Positions 33,960 through 44,985 are shown, counted from the first letter of the stretch. The stretch is 64,000 nt of DNA from Pegoplata infirma (GCA_963921195.1 OY992539.1:100448964-100512963); one strand, 5' to 3'. The notes: generated by a model not told the origin, from the letters alone. Made by a program: numbers and translations.

Positions 33960-33982
33960 GGGGGGGGGGGGGGGGGGGGGGG
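33960..33982 (+). repeat. Run of 23 G
   Basis: An unbroken G run at the place where other mini-me copies carry shorter G runs (46155, 54127). It could form a G-quadruplex or could be an assembly length error. Confidence 0.85.
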
Positions 33983-33988
33983 TTTGTA

Positions 33989-35412
33989 GGCAGCATGAAA
34001 TAACCCCCCAGGAAATAAGTCCACAAAACGAAAATGAAATAAGACCCCAAAAATTTGTACAGAAAAAAACAACAACGATAATTGGGGATTTATTTCGTTT
34101 TTTGGGGACTTAATTCATTTTTTATTTGGGGACTTATTTCATTACGAAATAGGTCCCCAAAAATAAAAATGAAATAAACCCCCAATTATTATTTTTGGGG
34201 ACTTATTTAATTTTTTCGCAAATGAAGATGATAAATTTTGAAATTATTTCTGGGCATCGAAGGAATGTTTGATTTTACTATGTTGTGGTAAACCCAAGCA
34301 ATGAGACAAAAAAATGATGAGGATACGGGTCAGTATTAAGAGAGTATATTTAGGCCCCTTTTAAGGTTTTGGGTTCGGAACTTATATAGCTTGGGTAACT
34401 TATTATATAATTCCCGTAGTAGTTGTAGTTTAATGTGTTATAATTATAATTAATTTTAGAAAAAATTTACTTGATTGATTTAAAAAAAAAAAAATCTACT
34501 TAAGCAATTTGTAACGAACTAATTAATTAATTAAAGTTTTGGTGGAGCAAAAATTTATTTAAGTGTAAGTCGGTTGGAAATGAAAAATTCGCGCGAATTG
34601 CTAAAGTAGAAACAATATTTTGTAGTCAACGAATTCGCGCGAATTTTTCATTTCCAACCGATTTACAATCAAACAATATTTTTCTACAACAAAACTAATA
34701 GTTCGTTGCCAAAACTGTTACCAAGAAATAATGTTCCCATAAACAAATAATTGTAACAACGGAAACATGACAAATTCCAAACAATTTTCTTCTACCGTCT
34801 AAACATCTCAAAATAAATAATGGATTTGAAAAAATTGTAATCTTTTTTAAATCGGTTGAAAATGAAAAAACTCCAAACTCTTACCAAGAAATAATTAATT
34901 GCAACAATGGAAACAAGAAAAATTTCCAATAATTTTCTTCTGCCGTGAAAACATCTTAAGATATATAATGGAACTAAAAGAAGTGAAAAAAGTTGTAATC
35001 TTCCAAATAAATTTTGTTCTACACCAAAACTATAAATTCATTAAGTGTAAACAAAGGGCACAAATTCGTAGTTTGAATGAATAAACCACCAGACAAGTTA
35101 TGATTTCAACGCCAAAACTAAAAAAACTGTTTTGAAATTCTTTTATTTTTTTTTTTTTTTGGGAGCGTTTAATGAATTTAAAATTGGGGACTTATTTCAT
35201 TTTTTAAAATGGGGATTTATTTCATATGAAACAAAACCCCAAAATTGGGGTGTTATTTCATTTTATTTTGGGGTGTTTTTGCATTCCGATGGGGACTTAT
35301 TTCATTTTTAAAATTGGGGGTTTATTTCGTAATGAAATAAGTCCCTATTTTTGGGGACTTGTTTCATTTTCATTTTGGGGGCTTATTTCCTGGGGGGTTA
35401 TTTCATGCTGCC
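33989..35412. mobile_element. Foldback element GGCAGCATGAAATAACCCC, 1.42 kb
   Basis: Ends GGCAGCATGAAATAACCCCC and GGGGGTTATTTCATGCTGCC pair for more than 60 bp. The subterminal parts are reiterated GGGGACTTATTTCATTTT words, mirrored at both ends. Flanks GGGTTTGTA and GGGTTTATG look like a 9-bp duplication with two changes. A perfect 29-bp hairpin sits inside at 34571-34660. It lies in mini-me copy E. Confidence 0.75.
34571..34660. repeat. Perfect 29-bp inverted repeat with GCGCGC-like core
   Basis: The arms 34571-34599 and 34632-34660 are exact reverse complements (start CGGTTGGAAATGAAAAATTC, with AATTCGCGCGAATT itself palindromic), separated by 32 nt. Confidence 0.85.
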
Positions 35413-35610
35413 GGGTTTATGGGTTCAGTGGGGGACGTTGAGAGCACATTCCCATCGCGATGGATATACCAAATATTTCATTAATTTAACAAAAATACAA
35501 AAAAACATGGAAAAAAGTGTATTTTTTCAAAGGTTGGTTCAGTTCTTCAAGGGGGAACTTTTGTCCCCCTGGCCCGATTTTGCCCACTCACGAACTTAAC
35601 CTGCTTGGAA

Positions 35611-36900
35611 GATAAATCATTAACATTTGACAGTATAGAAACGCTAGAATATTCACTTGGGATCATTGAACATACCTTAACTACCTCATACAGGCAATCA
35701 TGTCCCTTAAGCAGGGCTAGAAGTAAGAAAGATCAACCTTGGTGGAACCAGAATCTTAGGACCTTGCGTAAAGAAGCAAGGAAAGCTTTTAATAAAGCAA
35801 GTAGGGATGACGAAGACGAATCATGGACTGAATATAGAAGAAAATTGAGAGCATACAAAAAGGAGCTTAGGAAAGCAAAGAGGGAAAATTTTGAAAATTT
35901 TACGGAGGAATTGATTAATATCAAAGATACCTCAAGGTTCAGGAAAATTTTATCAAAACAAGACAACTCTATCGGAAACATCCGTAACTCTGATGGGACG
36001 TGGACCGAATCGGAGGAAGAAACGCTTGGACTGCTTTTTAACACTCACTTTCCCGGATGTACAATTGATCAAAGGGAAATGGGAGACTGTTCATTTATTG
36101 GCTTGAACACCTTTCGTGAGGTAGGGGATATTATAACAACAGATACGGTATCGTGGGCAGTTGGCACCTTCGGTCCATACAAATCACCGGGGATAGATGG
36201 AATTTATCCTAAAATGATTTTGGAGGCACTTGATTCTATTGGAGATTACCTTGTTCAAATATATAGAACATGCTTGGAAAAAACATATGTTCCGCTTGCG
36301 TGGCGGAAAGTCAAGGCTGTCTTCATTCCGAAAGCGGGAAAAATTCAACACTGTACAGCGAAAGATTTTAGGCCAATAAGTCTTTCTTCTTTTCTTCTTA
36401 AGACGTTGGAAAGAATTTTAGATGACTATATAAGGAAATATCTGGAGCCTTCTTTTATTTCTGTTAATCAACATGCTTACGTTAGAGGTAAATCAGTGGA
36501 CTCAGCACTTCATACCGCTGTTCACCACATTGAAAAAGCTCTTTCCTTCAAGGATTACACTCTTGGGGTATTTTTGGATATTGAAGGAGCATTTAATAAT
36601 GTAAAATCAGAGGCCATTTTTAACGCCTTGACTCAGGCGATGATCCCAACGTCGATCACCAACTGGCTAATGAGGATGTTGACAAATAGATATATAACGT
36701 CTGAACTGGGTAATGCAAAACTTCAGGCAATGGCAACGAGAGGTACACCACAAGGCGGTGTTATCTCTCCATTATTATGGCTCCTAGTCGTAAATGAGAT
36801 TTTAAAAAAATTAAAGAAAACTGGAATAACTGTAGTGGCTTACGCTGATGATGTAGCAATGTTATCTTCTGGTAAATTCATTAATACTGTCTCTGATATA
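35611..36900 (+). pseudogene. Reverse transcriptase part of ORF2 (5'-truncated)
   Basis: An open frame of about 430 codons. It starts in the basic linker between endonuclease and RT (KKDQPWWNQNLRTLRKEARK), then shows the RT blocks: GPYKSPGIDGIYP; WRKVKAVFIPKAGK; FRPISLSSFLLKTLERI; FLDIEGAFNNV with the first catalytic Asp; GTPQGGVISPLLW; and AYADDV, the catalytic Asp pair, at about 36838-36855. The upstream truncation is typical of non-LTR insertions. The frame ends at 36915 because of a single-base shift near 36895-36905. The rest is one frame over. All core catalytic residues are present, so decay is slight. Confidence 0.88.
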
Positions 36901-37878
36901 CTTGGAACGCTTTAAAAACACTCTCATCATGGGCTAGAGAATGTGGTCTTAACGTGAACCCGACAAAAACTGAGCTTGTGCTTTTCACAAGGAGAAGGAT
37001 TATTCCAGCTTTTAATCCTCCTAAACTGAATGGCACTATGTTGGCATTGTCAAACTCTGCAAAATTTTTAGGGGTTATCTTGGATAACAAACTCAACTGG
37101 GTAGCAAATTTGAAGGAGCGTGTAAAGAAAACTTTTGCTGCATTATACATGTGTCGGAAATTGGTGGGCAAGAAATGGGGACTACAACCTAAGCTATTTC
37201 TGTGGTTATATTCGGCTATAATTCGACCAGTGATGACGTACGGCTGCCATGTGTGGTGGCCAGTTGTTGATTACAGAGTACATGCGGATAAGATTAAGAG
37301 AGTTAACAGGATAGCCCTACTTTGTCTCACAGGCGCGATGAGTACGACCTCTACTGATGCATTGGAAATACTTCTTAACATTACACCCTTAGATATTCAT
37401 CTAAAAGAAACTGCGGCGATTACCCTGAATAGACTATGTCAAACAGGATCACTGAGAAGCAGACAAGTTCGACATATGGACCTTATAAGTCACGCTGAAC
37501 GGAACACTATTACTGATTATTGTACTCCACTTAATGTTGTAAATGGTAGATTGAACATTGAAATCCCATCGTTGGATGATTGGCTCAATGATCAGGTAGA
37601 ATTCTATCAGATTAATGTCTACACAGATGGTTCTAAAATGACAAGTGGTACTGGTAGTGGCTTCCACTGCGGGGAACTTAACATGGAAGAATCATATCGA
37701 CTTGATAATGACTGCAGTATTTTTCAAGCTGAAATTTACGCTATTTTCAAAGCAGCTGAGCGGCTTTCAATGTCACCAATATACAGATGTGATATTAGTT
37801 TTTTCATTGATAGTCAGGCAGCTTTAATGGCTCTAAAAAATGACAGTATGAGGTCCAAGGTAGTCAGCCGCTGCCACA
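36901..37878 (+). pseudogene. RT thumb and first half of RNase H of the same ORF2
   Basis: Reading resumes in the other frame (ALKTLSSWARECGLNVNPTK). It continues through the thumb (KFLGVILDNKLNW, IIRPVMTYGCHVWWP, KRVNRIALLCLTGAM) into RNase H: YTDGSKM with the first catalytic Asp, IFQAEIYAI with the Glu, and FFIDSQAAL with the second Asp. Coding stops within VVSRCH because the CACTCAAA element entered at 37879. The missing part is found at 39455. Confidence 0.85.
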
Positions 37879-38540
37879 CACTCAAAAAAAAAAACTGTAA
37901 TGTTAGCAAAAAAAGCTTGTAAACCTACAAGAAAATTTTCTGATTTTGAACCCAAAATTTTTTTGCTAAAGTTAGCAAAAATGTTTTGCCAATAATTAGT
38001 TAACTAAATTTTTTTTTTGACTTAGTTCATACACATTTGAGGACCCCATTGGGTTCGGACCCGATAGGTCCAGACCCCAATGGGCCTAGACCTAGTTGGG
38101 TTCCTTAAAAATCGTCATAGTTTTTGATCCAAAATTTGTGTCCGTTTCGCTCTACCTTGCTTAGTTTTTGAGATACGTGATTATAGGAGACCACTGGGGT
38201 CTTGAGAATTAAAAAACTCGATAACTTCAAAAATATTACTCGGAGAGCTTTTGTCTTGTTCTACATATTGAGAGCTACAAAAATGCTTTTGGACTTTTTG
38301 TTGTGTCGGCAATATTTACCGAGATATGAGTATTTTAAAATTTTCGGGAATGCTAACTTTTTTGGATCCAAAGTTAGGGCCCATTAGGGTCCACACATGT
38401 GAAGAGGACCCGCGAAAGTATGGAGATTCTATGAACCAAAAATGCCCTCCATTTGGCTCTATCTGGCTTAGTTTCCGAGATAGCGCCATTTTAAGTTTTC
38501 TGAAAATAAAAAAAAATTTACCATTTATTTTTGCTAATGT

Positions 38541-39231
38541 AATCGAAAACGGTTTTAAAGTGTTACGAGAATTTAAAACAACTTTGCTTGAATAATGAAG
38601 TTACCTTATTATGGGTACCAGGGCACGAAGGAATAGAAGGAAACGAGAAAGCAGATGAACTCGCGAAACTTGGAGCAGATGGCATAGGTACCACCATAAT
38701 GCTTTCACCGCCACTCCAGCATTACAAACTAAAACGAAATACCCTTACTGTCGCCAAGGCAAATCGAAGATGGAAGGAACTTAGGACAAGTCGTATAAGC
38801 AGAATTTTATGGCCACGCTATGATTTAGGAAGAACAAAATTCTTACTAACACTTACGAGAATAGAATGTCGTATGTTGACAGGTCTAATAACGGGACACT
38901 GTCTTGTCGGAAAACATGCCAAGAACATGAATCTTATTACGGACGCAAGCTGTAAAAGGTGCGAGACACCAGACGTCGAGGAGACCATTGAACACATCCT
39001 GTGTCACTGCCCGGCTTTGGCACGAACTCGACTATCAATTATGGGAAGTTCACAGTTCGAGACTTTGGAGGAAATTACGAGGATAGACCTGAAGAGTTTG
39101 AAACAGTTCGCGATGAAGGTCAATGTATTTAGTTTACATCGATAAGCGGAAAGAGTTTTGTGGTATCGCTATGGACCAACTGGTCTATGCGGAGTGCCCA
39201 TCTGGCACCGCCACCCTAACCTAACCTAACC
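38541..39231 (+). mobile_element. Short non-LTR retrotransposon fragment with exact 11-bp duplication
   Basis: TTTGCTAATGT occurs at 38530-38540 and again at 39232-39242. The uninterrupted site is seen in the sister element at about 63301. The insert is the last 691 bp of an RNase H-bearing element and ends in CACCCTAACCTAACCTAACC. It belongs to a different subfamily from the outer element, judged by its protein. Confidence 0.9.
38543..39145 (+). pseudogene. RNase H end and Cys/His motif of the inner retrotransposon
   Basis: Open from 38543, with a start codon only by chance. It shows LLWVPGHEGIEGNEKADELA, the last RNase H catalytic region (His and Asp), then CRMLTGLITGHCLVGKH and the CKRCETPDVEETIEHILCHC zinc-knuckle-like motif (CxxC...H...C). 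It ends SLHR and stop. No internal stop is present. It is the 5'-truncated tail of a longer ORF2. Confidence 0.85.
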
Positions 39232-39454
39232 TTTGCTAATGTTAGCAAAAAATCTTGTAAAAATGTTGTCAACTCAATTTCAAATTTAGCAAAAGAAATT
39301 AGTTCAAAGTTTGTTTAAAATTGCTAATGTGCTAAATGAAGTTTACAAGAATTTTTTGCTAACATGCTAATCTCAACTAAAAATTTGCTAAAAGTTAGCT
39401 AACTAGCATTAGCAAAAAAAAATTAGTAATTCTACTAACGTATTTTTTTGAGTG

Positions 39455-39998
39455 CAGAGAGCTTAAGGTTCTCAGCGAGCAGCACAACATTAGACTGTGC
39501 TGGGTACCTGGACATAAAGATATACTGGGCAACGAAAAGGCAGATGAACTTGAATTGGCTGTGAATGACGTCTATCCACCTCTATCTCTAATTTCGCAAC
39601 GGATCAGACTAGAAGCGAGAGAAACTTGGTTAACCCGATGGGGTGAGTCGGACTGCTGTATTCAGACAAAATCATTATGGGATGAAAATTCGTTGAAACA
39701 TAGCCAAGTTCTTCTTGATATGGATAGAAGACAACTGAGAATGGTAATTAATTTGACTACAGGCCACAACACCCTGGGTAAACACATGGTAAGAATTGGA
39801 AGAGGTAATGATGATACATGCCGATGGTGTAGGGAAGCTGTTGAGGACAGTTATCACTTTTTATGTGAATGCCCTGCACTGTCTTTTAGAAGATTTAAAT
39901 TATTTGGCTCTTTCTTCTTTCAGAATTTACATGAAATCCGAGGAATAAATCCATGGACCTTACTGGCGTTTATAAAATTATCGAAGTGGAATGCATAG
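39455..39998 (+). pseudogene. Second half of RNase H and C-terminus of the outer ORF2
   Basis: It continues the frame broken at 37878: RELKVLSEQHNIRLCWVPGH, GNEKADELE (last RNase H residues), MVINLTTGHNTLGKH, and CRWCREAVEDSYHFLCECPA with the CxxC...H...C motif. It stops at 39996-39998 and is followed by about 115 bp of 3' UTR and the TAACC tail. Confidence 0.87.
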
Positions 39999-40351
39999 AT
40001 GCAACTATTGATTTTTTATCGAAGAAGAAGGGAAACTGGAATCATAATGGGCCACAAGTCGGCCTCTATGGGCATTGGTTTTTTTGCCAATGCCATCCAC
40101 CATAACCTAACCTAACCTGCCTATGAACATGAGACAACTTCAGGAGTATAGCTGTTTTATTATGGACTGCATTGTGTTATCTACAGACAGACGGTCGGAC
40201 GGATGGACAGACGGACATTCATAGAATGTCTTAGAATTGATCATGGATCAATAATATATACACTTTATGGGGTCCCCGACCGATATTTCGATGCGTTACA
40301 AACGGAATGACAAAGTGAGTATACCCCCATACTGTGGTTGGAGGCTATAAA

Positions 40352-40693
40352 AATGTTTTTGAATCTGAAACTTTTTCCATAGAAAAAATTACTCAGAATG
40401 TGAGAATTTTTCTATAGAAAAAATGCCTCAGAATCTGAGACGTTTAAGAAAAATGTCCCAGAATCAAAGAAAACTTTTTCTATCTAAAAAATGTCGCGGA
40501 ATCTAAAACTTTTTCTGTAGCAAAATGTCTGATACCCATAATCTGAGACTTTTTCTGTAGAAAAAATGTCGCAGAGGCGGAGACCTTTTCTATAGGAAAA
40601 ATGTCTCAGAACATAAGACTTTTTTGTAGGAACATTTTTTAATTTCGCAGAATTTTCAATATGAAATGTGTCTCAAGAAATGTTTAACGATCT
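40352..40693. repeat. Degenerate TCTCAGAATCTGAGA array, left part
   Basis: Units with ATGTC(T/G)CAGAATC and ACTTTTTCTATAGAAAAAATG. It resumes at 44237 after an inserted stack of elements. Confidence 0.65.
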
Positions 40694-41270
40694 TGCAAGG
40701 AATGTCTTTCAGAGGACAAACACCGATTAACCTGAAACTTGCATATGGAAATGAGGGGAGAAAAATAAGAGTTCCCTGTTTTTTCTTAGCTGCCCAATCT
40801 CAAATTTAATAAGGGGTTGCCAACTTATGAAAAATGTGGTTTTCGCAAAATCGTTCCTAACTACCAGGAATTTCGCCAAATTGCAAAAATTCTGGAAAGC
40901 TTAATTTTAAAAGAGATTATTATATGTGATTTTGGCGGTCGTACGTACATACCTCTTCATATAAACTACCCCAACGTTTTTACATTTTTAAAATAACGAC
41001 TTCAAGAAGCCGAATTTGGACACGACCGATACACCATTGGATAGGCCTTAAAACCTTTCGATCTGAATAAAATGTTCATATAGTTAATTTTGAAAAAATG
41101 TGAAAAATCCTCAAAAAACTAAAAAAGAAATCTTATTTCCCCCTCCCCTTTAACCGGCTAAATGTGAGATTGGGCAGCTAAGAAAAAACAGGTGATTCTT
41201 ATTTTCCTCTCCTCTTTCCTATATGTAAGTTTCAGGATAATCGGTGGGTACCCTGTAAAATACCTTCCTT
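40694..41270. mobile_element. Foldback with CTTAGCTGCCCAATCTCA arms, split close to its right end
   Basis: GCAAGGAATGTCTTTCAGAG, ACCGATTAACCTGAAACTTG and TTCTTAGCTGCCCAATCTCA pair with TGAGATTGGGCAGCTAAGAA, AAGTTTCAGGATAATCGG and ATACCTTCCTT. The last bases (TTG) lie beyond 44234 because an element inserted at 41271. A diverged left arm occurs at 48140-48260. Confidence 0.65.
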
Positions 41271-41309
41271 CCCGAGTAAAAATTTTTATATGATGCAATA
41301 TATAATGAT

Positions 41310-41884
41310 TAGGGATGAGAATTTCATGCACTAAAAAATCGAAAATATGCGCTTAAAATATGCGCTAAAAAAATCAAAATATGCACTAAAAAACCTAAAA
41401 ATATGCACTAAAAACTAAAATGTGTGCAATAAAAATCTTGTTTTCATAGGAAAAACTTCTTGAAAAGCTAAAAGTAACCCCGTGTTTAAATAGTAACATT
41501 TAAAACTTTATATAAGCAAGATTTTTTAGAAATTAAGACAATCTATAAAAAAAAAATTAAAGAAAAAAAATAATTTTTCTAATTTCAAAAATAATTTTTT
41601 AAAATTTAAAATAGTTTTTGAAACAAATAAATTACAATAAGTGTTTTTGCTAATTTATGCCAGAATATGCAAAAATATGCACTTAAAAGTTGGAAATATG
41701 CACAAAATATGCATTTAAAACCATAATATGCAAGAATATGCATTTTCACCAAAATATGCAAAAATATGCAAAAACAAATCGATGCCATGTTAACGCAAAT
41801 TTCTTGATTCGGAAAGATAATTGGTCGATATCGTTTTTAGACTATCGACAAAAAACATGCATTTGCATGGAAATCTCATCCCTA
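41310..41884. mobile_element. hAT-type MITE of TATGCA words, perfect 8-bp duplication
   Basis: Ends TAGGGATGAGAATTTCATGCA and TGCATGGAAATCTCATCCCTA. ATAATGAT flanks both sides exactly (41302-41309, 41885-41892). The interior is AATATGCACTAAAAA and AAAATATGCAAAAATATGC words. The TAGGGATGA end resembles the Ac/hAT end. Two 60-94 codon ORFs are incidental. Confidence 0.88.
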
Positions 41885-42422
41885 ATAATGATATATGACA
41901 CAATATATATTTATACGCAATTTAATCCGAATAATGGTGGATGTTTTTGCATTAAAAAAGATCAACTTGTATAAAATATGATTCGATTTCATCCGAGTTT
42001 TGACCAGACATTGCTATATTTCATTGGATCCAATTAGATCTAATTGCAAAAAAACATAAAAAAATCTTGGTGTGTTTTGGTTTGGGTGAGTTACACCACA
42101 GGTCAACGATACATTCACCAAACATATAGTTTTCTAAAACAAAAAAATGTTTGGGTACGCTTCGAACCAGATAGGTGATATACATTACCCTAACAAGGAA
42201 ATGTTTAGGAACATTTTAAAAGATTCTTATATGTACTTTGCTTAAAAAACATTTTTTGTTAATTGGAAACATTTATATATGGAACAGAATAAGCTTTATA
42301 TAATTTTATATTAAATTATACAGAAAAACAAATTTTGTATTGGCTCTAATATTATTTCATATATTTATATCAATCGTATGCCTTTTAATCCGAATTATGA
42401 TTAAATTATATATTACAACATA

Positions 42423-44117
42423 CAGGCGCGGATCCAGGGGGGGGGGGAGAATGGGATTTCTCCCCCCCCAAAACGATTTCAAAAGAAAAAAAAAAGAAAA
42501 GGAAAAGAAAAGAAAAAGAAAAAAAGGGAAAGAAAAAAGAAAAGAAAAAAGGAAGGGAAAGGAATAAGGATCGAAAGAAAATGACCAAGATGTATAAAAA
42601 TCCTTTAAAGAGGTATATGTGTGCTGATGATTTACGTCAGCACACACAGCCTCCATCCTAAGGAATTTTTCTACATCCTTGGGATAAAATGTTTCGGAAT
42701 TAAAGAAAATTCATATGAAAAACTTAAAATTCGTGGACATTTTCTAACTGAATGAAAAAGTATTATATTTTTATCAAAAAATGTCTCAGAATTTCAGACT
42801 TCATTTTTAGAAAATGTTTTGATACTTATTTGTTTCAGAATGTAAGAATTTTTTGATTGAATAATTATCTAAAAATTTTAGAAAAATATCTTATAAGATT
42901 TCTTTAGGAAAAATTCCTCAGCAACTTAGAATTTTTCCTTAGAAAAAATGTTTCAGAATCTGCCAAGAACTTAAAAAAATAAAAATTTCAGAATCGGAAA
43001 GATTTCTACAGACAAAATGCTCAGAATCTGAGTTGTTCTATAAGGAAATATATTTTTTTCTGTTTTATATATCTTTTAGATCTGCTAATTTTTCTACACG
43101 AAAAGTTTATCAAAACCTATTATTTTTTGGGAGATTTTTTTTGTATAAAAAATCTTTCAGATTGAAATTTTTCTGTTGGAGATTTTTCTGATGAAAGTTT
43201 TTCTGTTGGAAAATCCCGGGAATTTTTCTACAGGAAATGTGTCTCTGAATATTTAAATTTTTCTAACAATAATAATTATTCTATAAAAAATTGTTCAAGA
43301 ATATTAGATGGCATTAAAACCGTAAAATTTTTCTATTAAAGAATGCTATAAAATTTAAGATTTAATTTTTAGAAAAGTGTATCAAAATTTCTTCATAAAA
43401 TGTTTTAGAAACTGACAATTTTTTAGTATTTGATAATTTTTTTTTACAAAATATGTTTCAGGATCTGAAAATTTTTGTATACTAAATAGAGAACTACTTA
43501 CTACGAATCTGAGAATTACTTTTAAATATGAGATTCAGAATTCAGAATTTTTTTGTAGAAAGAATATCTCAGAATCTCAGATTATTTCTATAGAAAAAAG
43601 TTTAGAAATCTGAGACATAAGAAAATGTTGAATCTGAAAGTTTTTTAACAGAAAATATGATCTAAGAATTAAAGAACTTTTTTATCAAAGTTTAGAATCT
43701 GAACATTTTTGTAAAGGAAAATATCTCAGAAATGGGTTACTTTTCTATATGAGAGATATTTTAAAATCTAAGAGTTTTTCTGTAGTAAAAATGTATCAAC
43801 ATATGAGAAATATTGTGAAGGGAACATTGATACTTCACAAAATTTTTGTTAATTTTTTTTTTTAAATATTGGAATTTTAGTATAAATTTTTGTTTAGAAA
43901 AATATTAATTTTTATGTGTAGTTAAGTTTACGTGTCTATTCACAGTTGTGACTGGCTGGCTATAGATTTTCCTTATTTTTTTTTCTTTTGTTTTTAACAC
44001 CACCACCCCCCCCCCCCCTTCCACCTCAAACCAAACTTCATTGCATTCCGATCCCATAAAATTTTTTTTTGGAAAAAAAATCTCCCCCCCCAAATGAAAT
44101 TCCTGGATCCGCGCCTG
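42423..44117. mobile_element. Non-autonomous hAT element CAGGCGCGGATCCAGG, 1.7 kb
   Basis: Ends CAGGCGCGGATCCAGGGGGG and CCTGGATCCGCGCCTG, flanked by CAACATA exactly (42416-42422, 44118-44124). Next to each end lies a G or C run followed by TTTTC- or TCCCCC-rich sequence. The middle is the degenerate TCAGAATCTGAGA array (42665-43830), plus a purine block (42480-42570) and a 9-bp hairpin at 42618-42644. No transposase. A right-end fragment occurs at 54590-54622. Confidence 0.82.
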
Positions 44118-44236
44118 CAACATATGACTGCATTTAAAAAAATTAGGAAATACCTCACGGGATGTATAATCATATATGATTTATTATGTTTGTATCAAGT
44201 TATATATTGTTATATATGTTTATTTTTACTCGGGTT

Positions 44237-44985
44237 GTTAGACATTTGTTAAAGAAAAGTGTCTCAGAAAACTATACTTTTTATATAGAAAAATACCACA
44301 GAGTCTGGAAAATCGCTTCAAAAATTTTTAAAAAGCTTTAAAGTCTTTAATATTTCTTATCTCAGGTACTTTCTATAGAATTGCTTATAAAAACCTAAAA
44401 ATTTTGGTTTAGAAAGAATATTTCGGTGGTTAAACTTTTTCTGCAGAAAAATAGAAAATAGAAAAGAAAAAAACATTTCAGGAAAATTTCTTTTGGAAAA
44501 AGTAACTAAATTTGAGAATTTTCCTATACGAAGAATATTTTAAAATAGAGGATTTTTTTAGTGGAAAAATGTTCAAGTATCTGAAATTTGTACCTACATG
44601 TGAAAGTGTAGGTGAATCTAAAAATGTTTCTAAAGCAAGAATTTTCTAAATTCTAAAAACTTTTCTGTAGTAAAATGCCTCAGAACCTCAGATTATTTTT
44701 ATTGAGATAATATCTCAGAATCATAAACTTTCTCTTTAAGCAAATGAATCAGAGAAATTTTAAAAACTTTTTTAAAATAAATATGTTAGAAATCTAATAT
44801 ATTTTCTATTAAAAAATTGTTTTAGAATCTGGGTCTTTTGTTGCCAGAAAAATCAATTAGAGCCCTAGAATTTCTTAAGGAGACATTTATAAAATTATCA
44901 AAAATTTTCTTGGGTTCTAAAACCTTTTCTATGGTAATAAATTTTTAAAATTTGGAAATTTTTCTATAGAAAAAAACATAATAAA
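44237..44985. repeat. Degenerate array, right part, with a diverged copy at 53195-53950
   Basis: TCTCAGAAAACTATACTTTT, CAGGTACTTTCTATAGAATT, GTTTAGAAAGAATATTTCGG and AGAATTTCTTAAGGAGACATTT keep the order of matching words in 53195-53950. So these two stretches share descent beyond the simple repeat. Confidence 0.65.

Larger units (their letters stand above)
37879..39454 (+). mobile_element. CACTCAAA element inserted in RNase H, CA duplication, itself carrying a retrotransposon fragment
   Basis: Ends CACTCAAAAAAAAAAAAC and TATTTTTTTGAGTG, CA on both sides (37877-37878, 39455-39456). Removing it restores TGC-CAC-AGA-GAG in the RNase H frame. Without the inner insertion it is about 870 bp and nearly identical to 62660-63526. 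The interior has TTAGCAAAAAAAGCTTGTAAAC words at the ends and the TTTGTGTCCGTTTCGCTCTA core in the middle. Confidence 0.9.
35611..40117 (+). mobile_element. 5'-truncated non-LTR retrotransposon (I/LOA-like), interrupted
   Basis: The element begins inside ORF2 after the endonuclease, so ORF1 and the endonuclease are missing. It contains the reverse transcriptase, an RNase H domain and a C-terminal Cys/His motif, and ends in a CATAACCTAACCTAACC tail. It lies inside mini-me copy E at the AACCTGCCTAGGAA site, whose two halves are seen at 35598-35610 and 40114-40127 (diverged duplication). A CACTCAAA element (37879-39454) splits its RNase H. Clade assignment (RNase H-bearing; LOA, I or relatives) rests on domain order and needs a tree. 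Confidence 0.85.
33870..40351 (-). mobile_element. DINE-1/mini-me-like element, copy E, split by two insertions
   Basis: Starts CAAGTAAGAGTGTTAAATTCG with hairpin ATTCGGC-TGT-GCCGAAT and TTTTATACCCTCCAAAATG. After the two insertions it resumes at 35413 (GGGACGTTGAGAGCAC) and at 40118 (CTGCCTATGAACATGAGAC). (GTCY)n in reverse follows at 40188-40217, then the core, GGGGTCCCCGACCGATATTTC, and GGAGGCTATAAAAATG. Insert-free relatives are at 46060 and 54026. Confidence 0.7.
41271..44234. mobile_element. CCCGAGTAAAAAT terminal-repeat element, carrying two hAT insertions
   Basis: Left end CCCGAGTAAAAATTTTTAT; right end TGTTTATTTTTACTCGGG; TT flanks both sides. The own sequence (about 690 bp) is ATATATGATNCAATATATA-type words. 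It contains the hAT MITE 41310-41884 and the hAT element 42423-44117. Confidence 0.72.

Noticed and set aside
39211..39231. Telomeric repeat or internal telomere scar (CCTAACC units)
   Set aside because: The units sit exactly at the 3' ends of two retrotransposons beside target duplications, so they are element tails.
35611..40117. Active full-length retrotransposon
   Set aside because: It lacks ORF1 and the endonuclease, has a frameshift near 36900, and is split within RNase H.
42423..44117. Autonomous hAT transposon
   Set aside because: Ends and duplication are present, but the interior is a degenerate array without any transposase-like frame.
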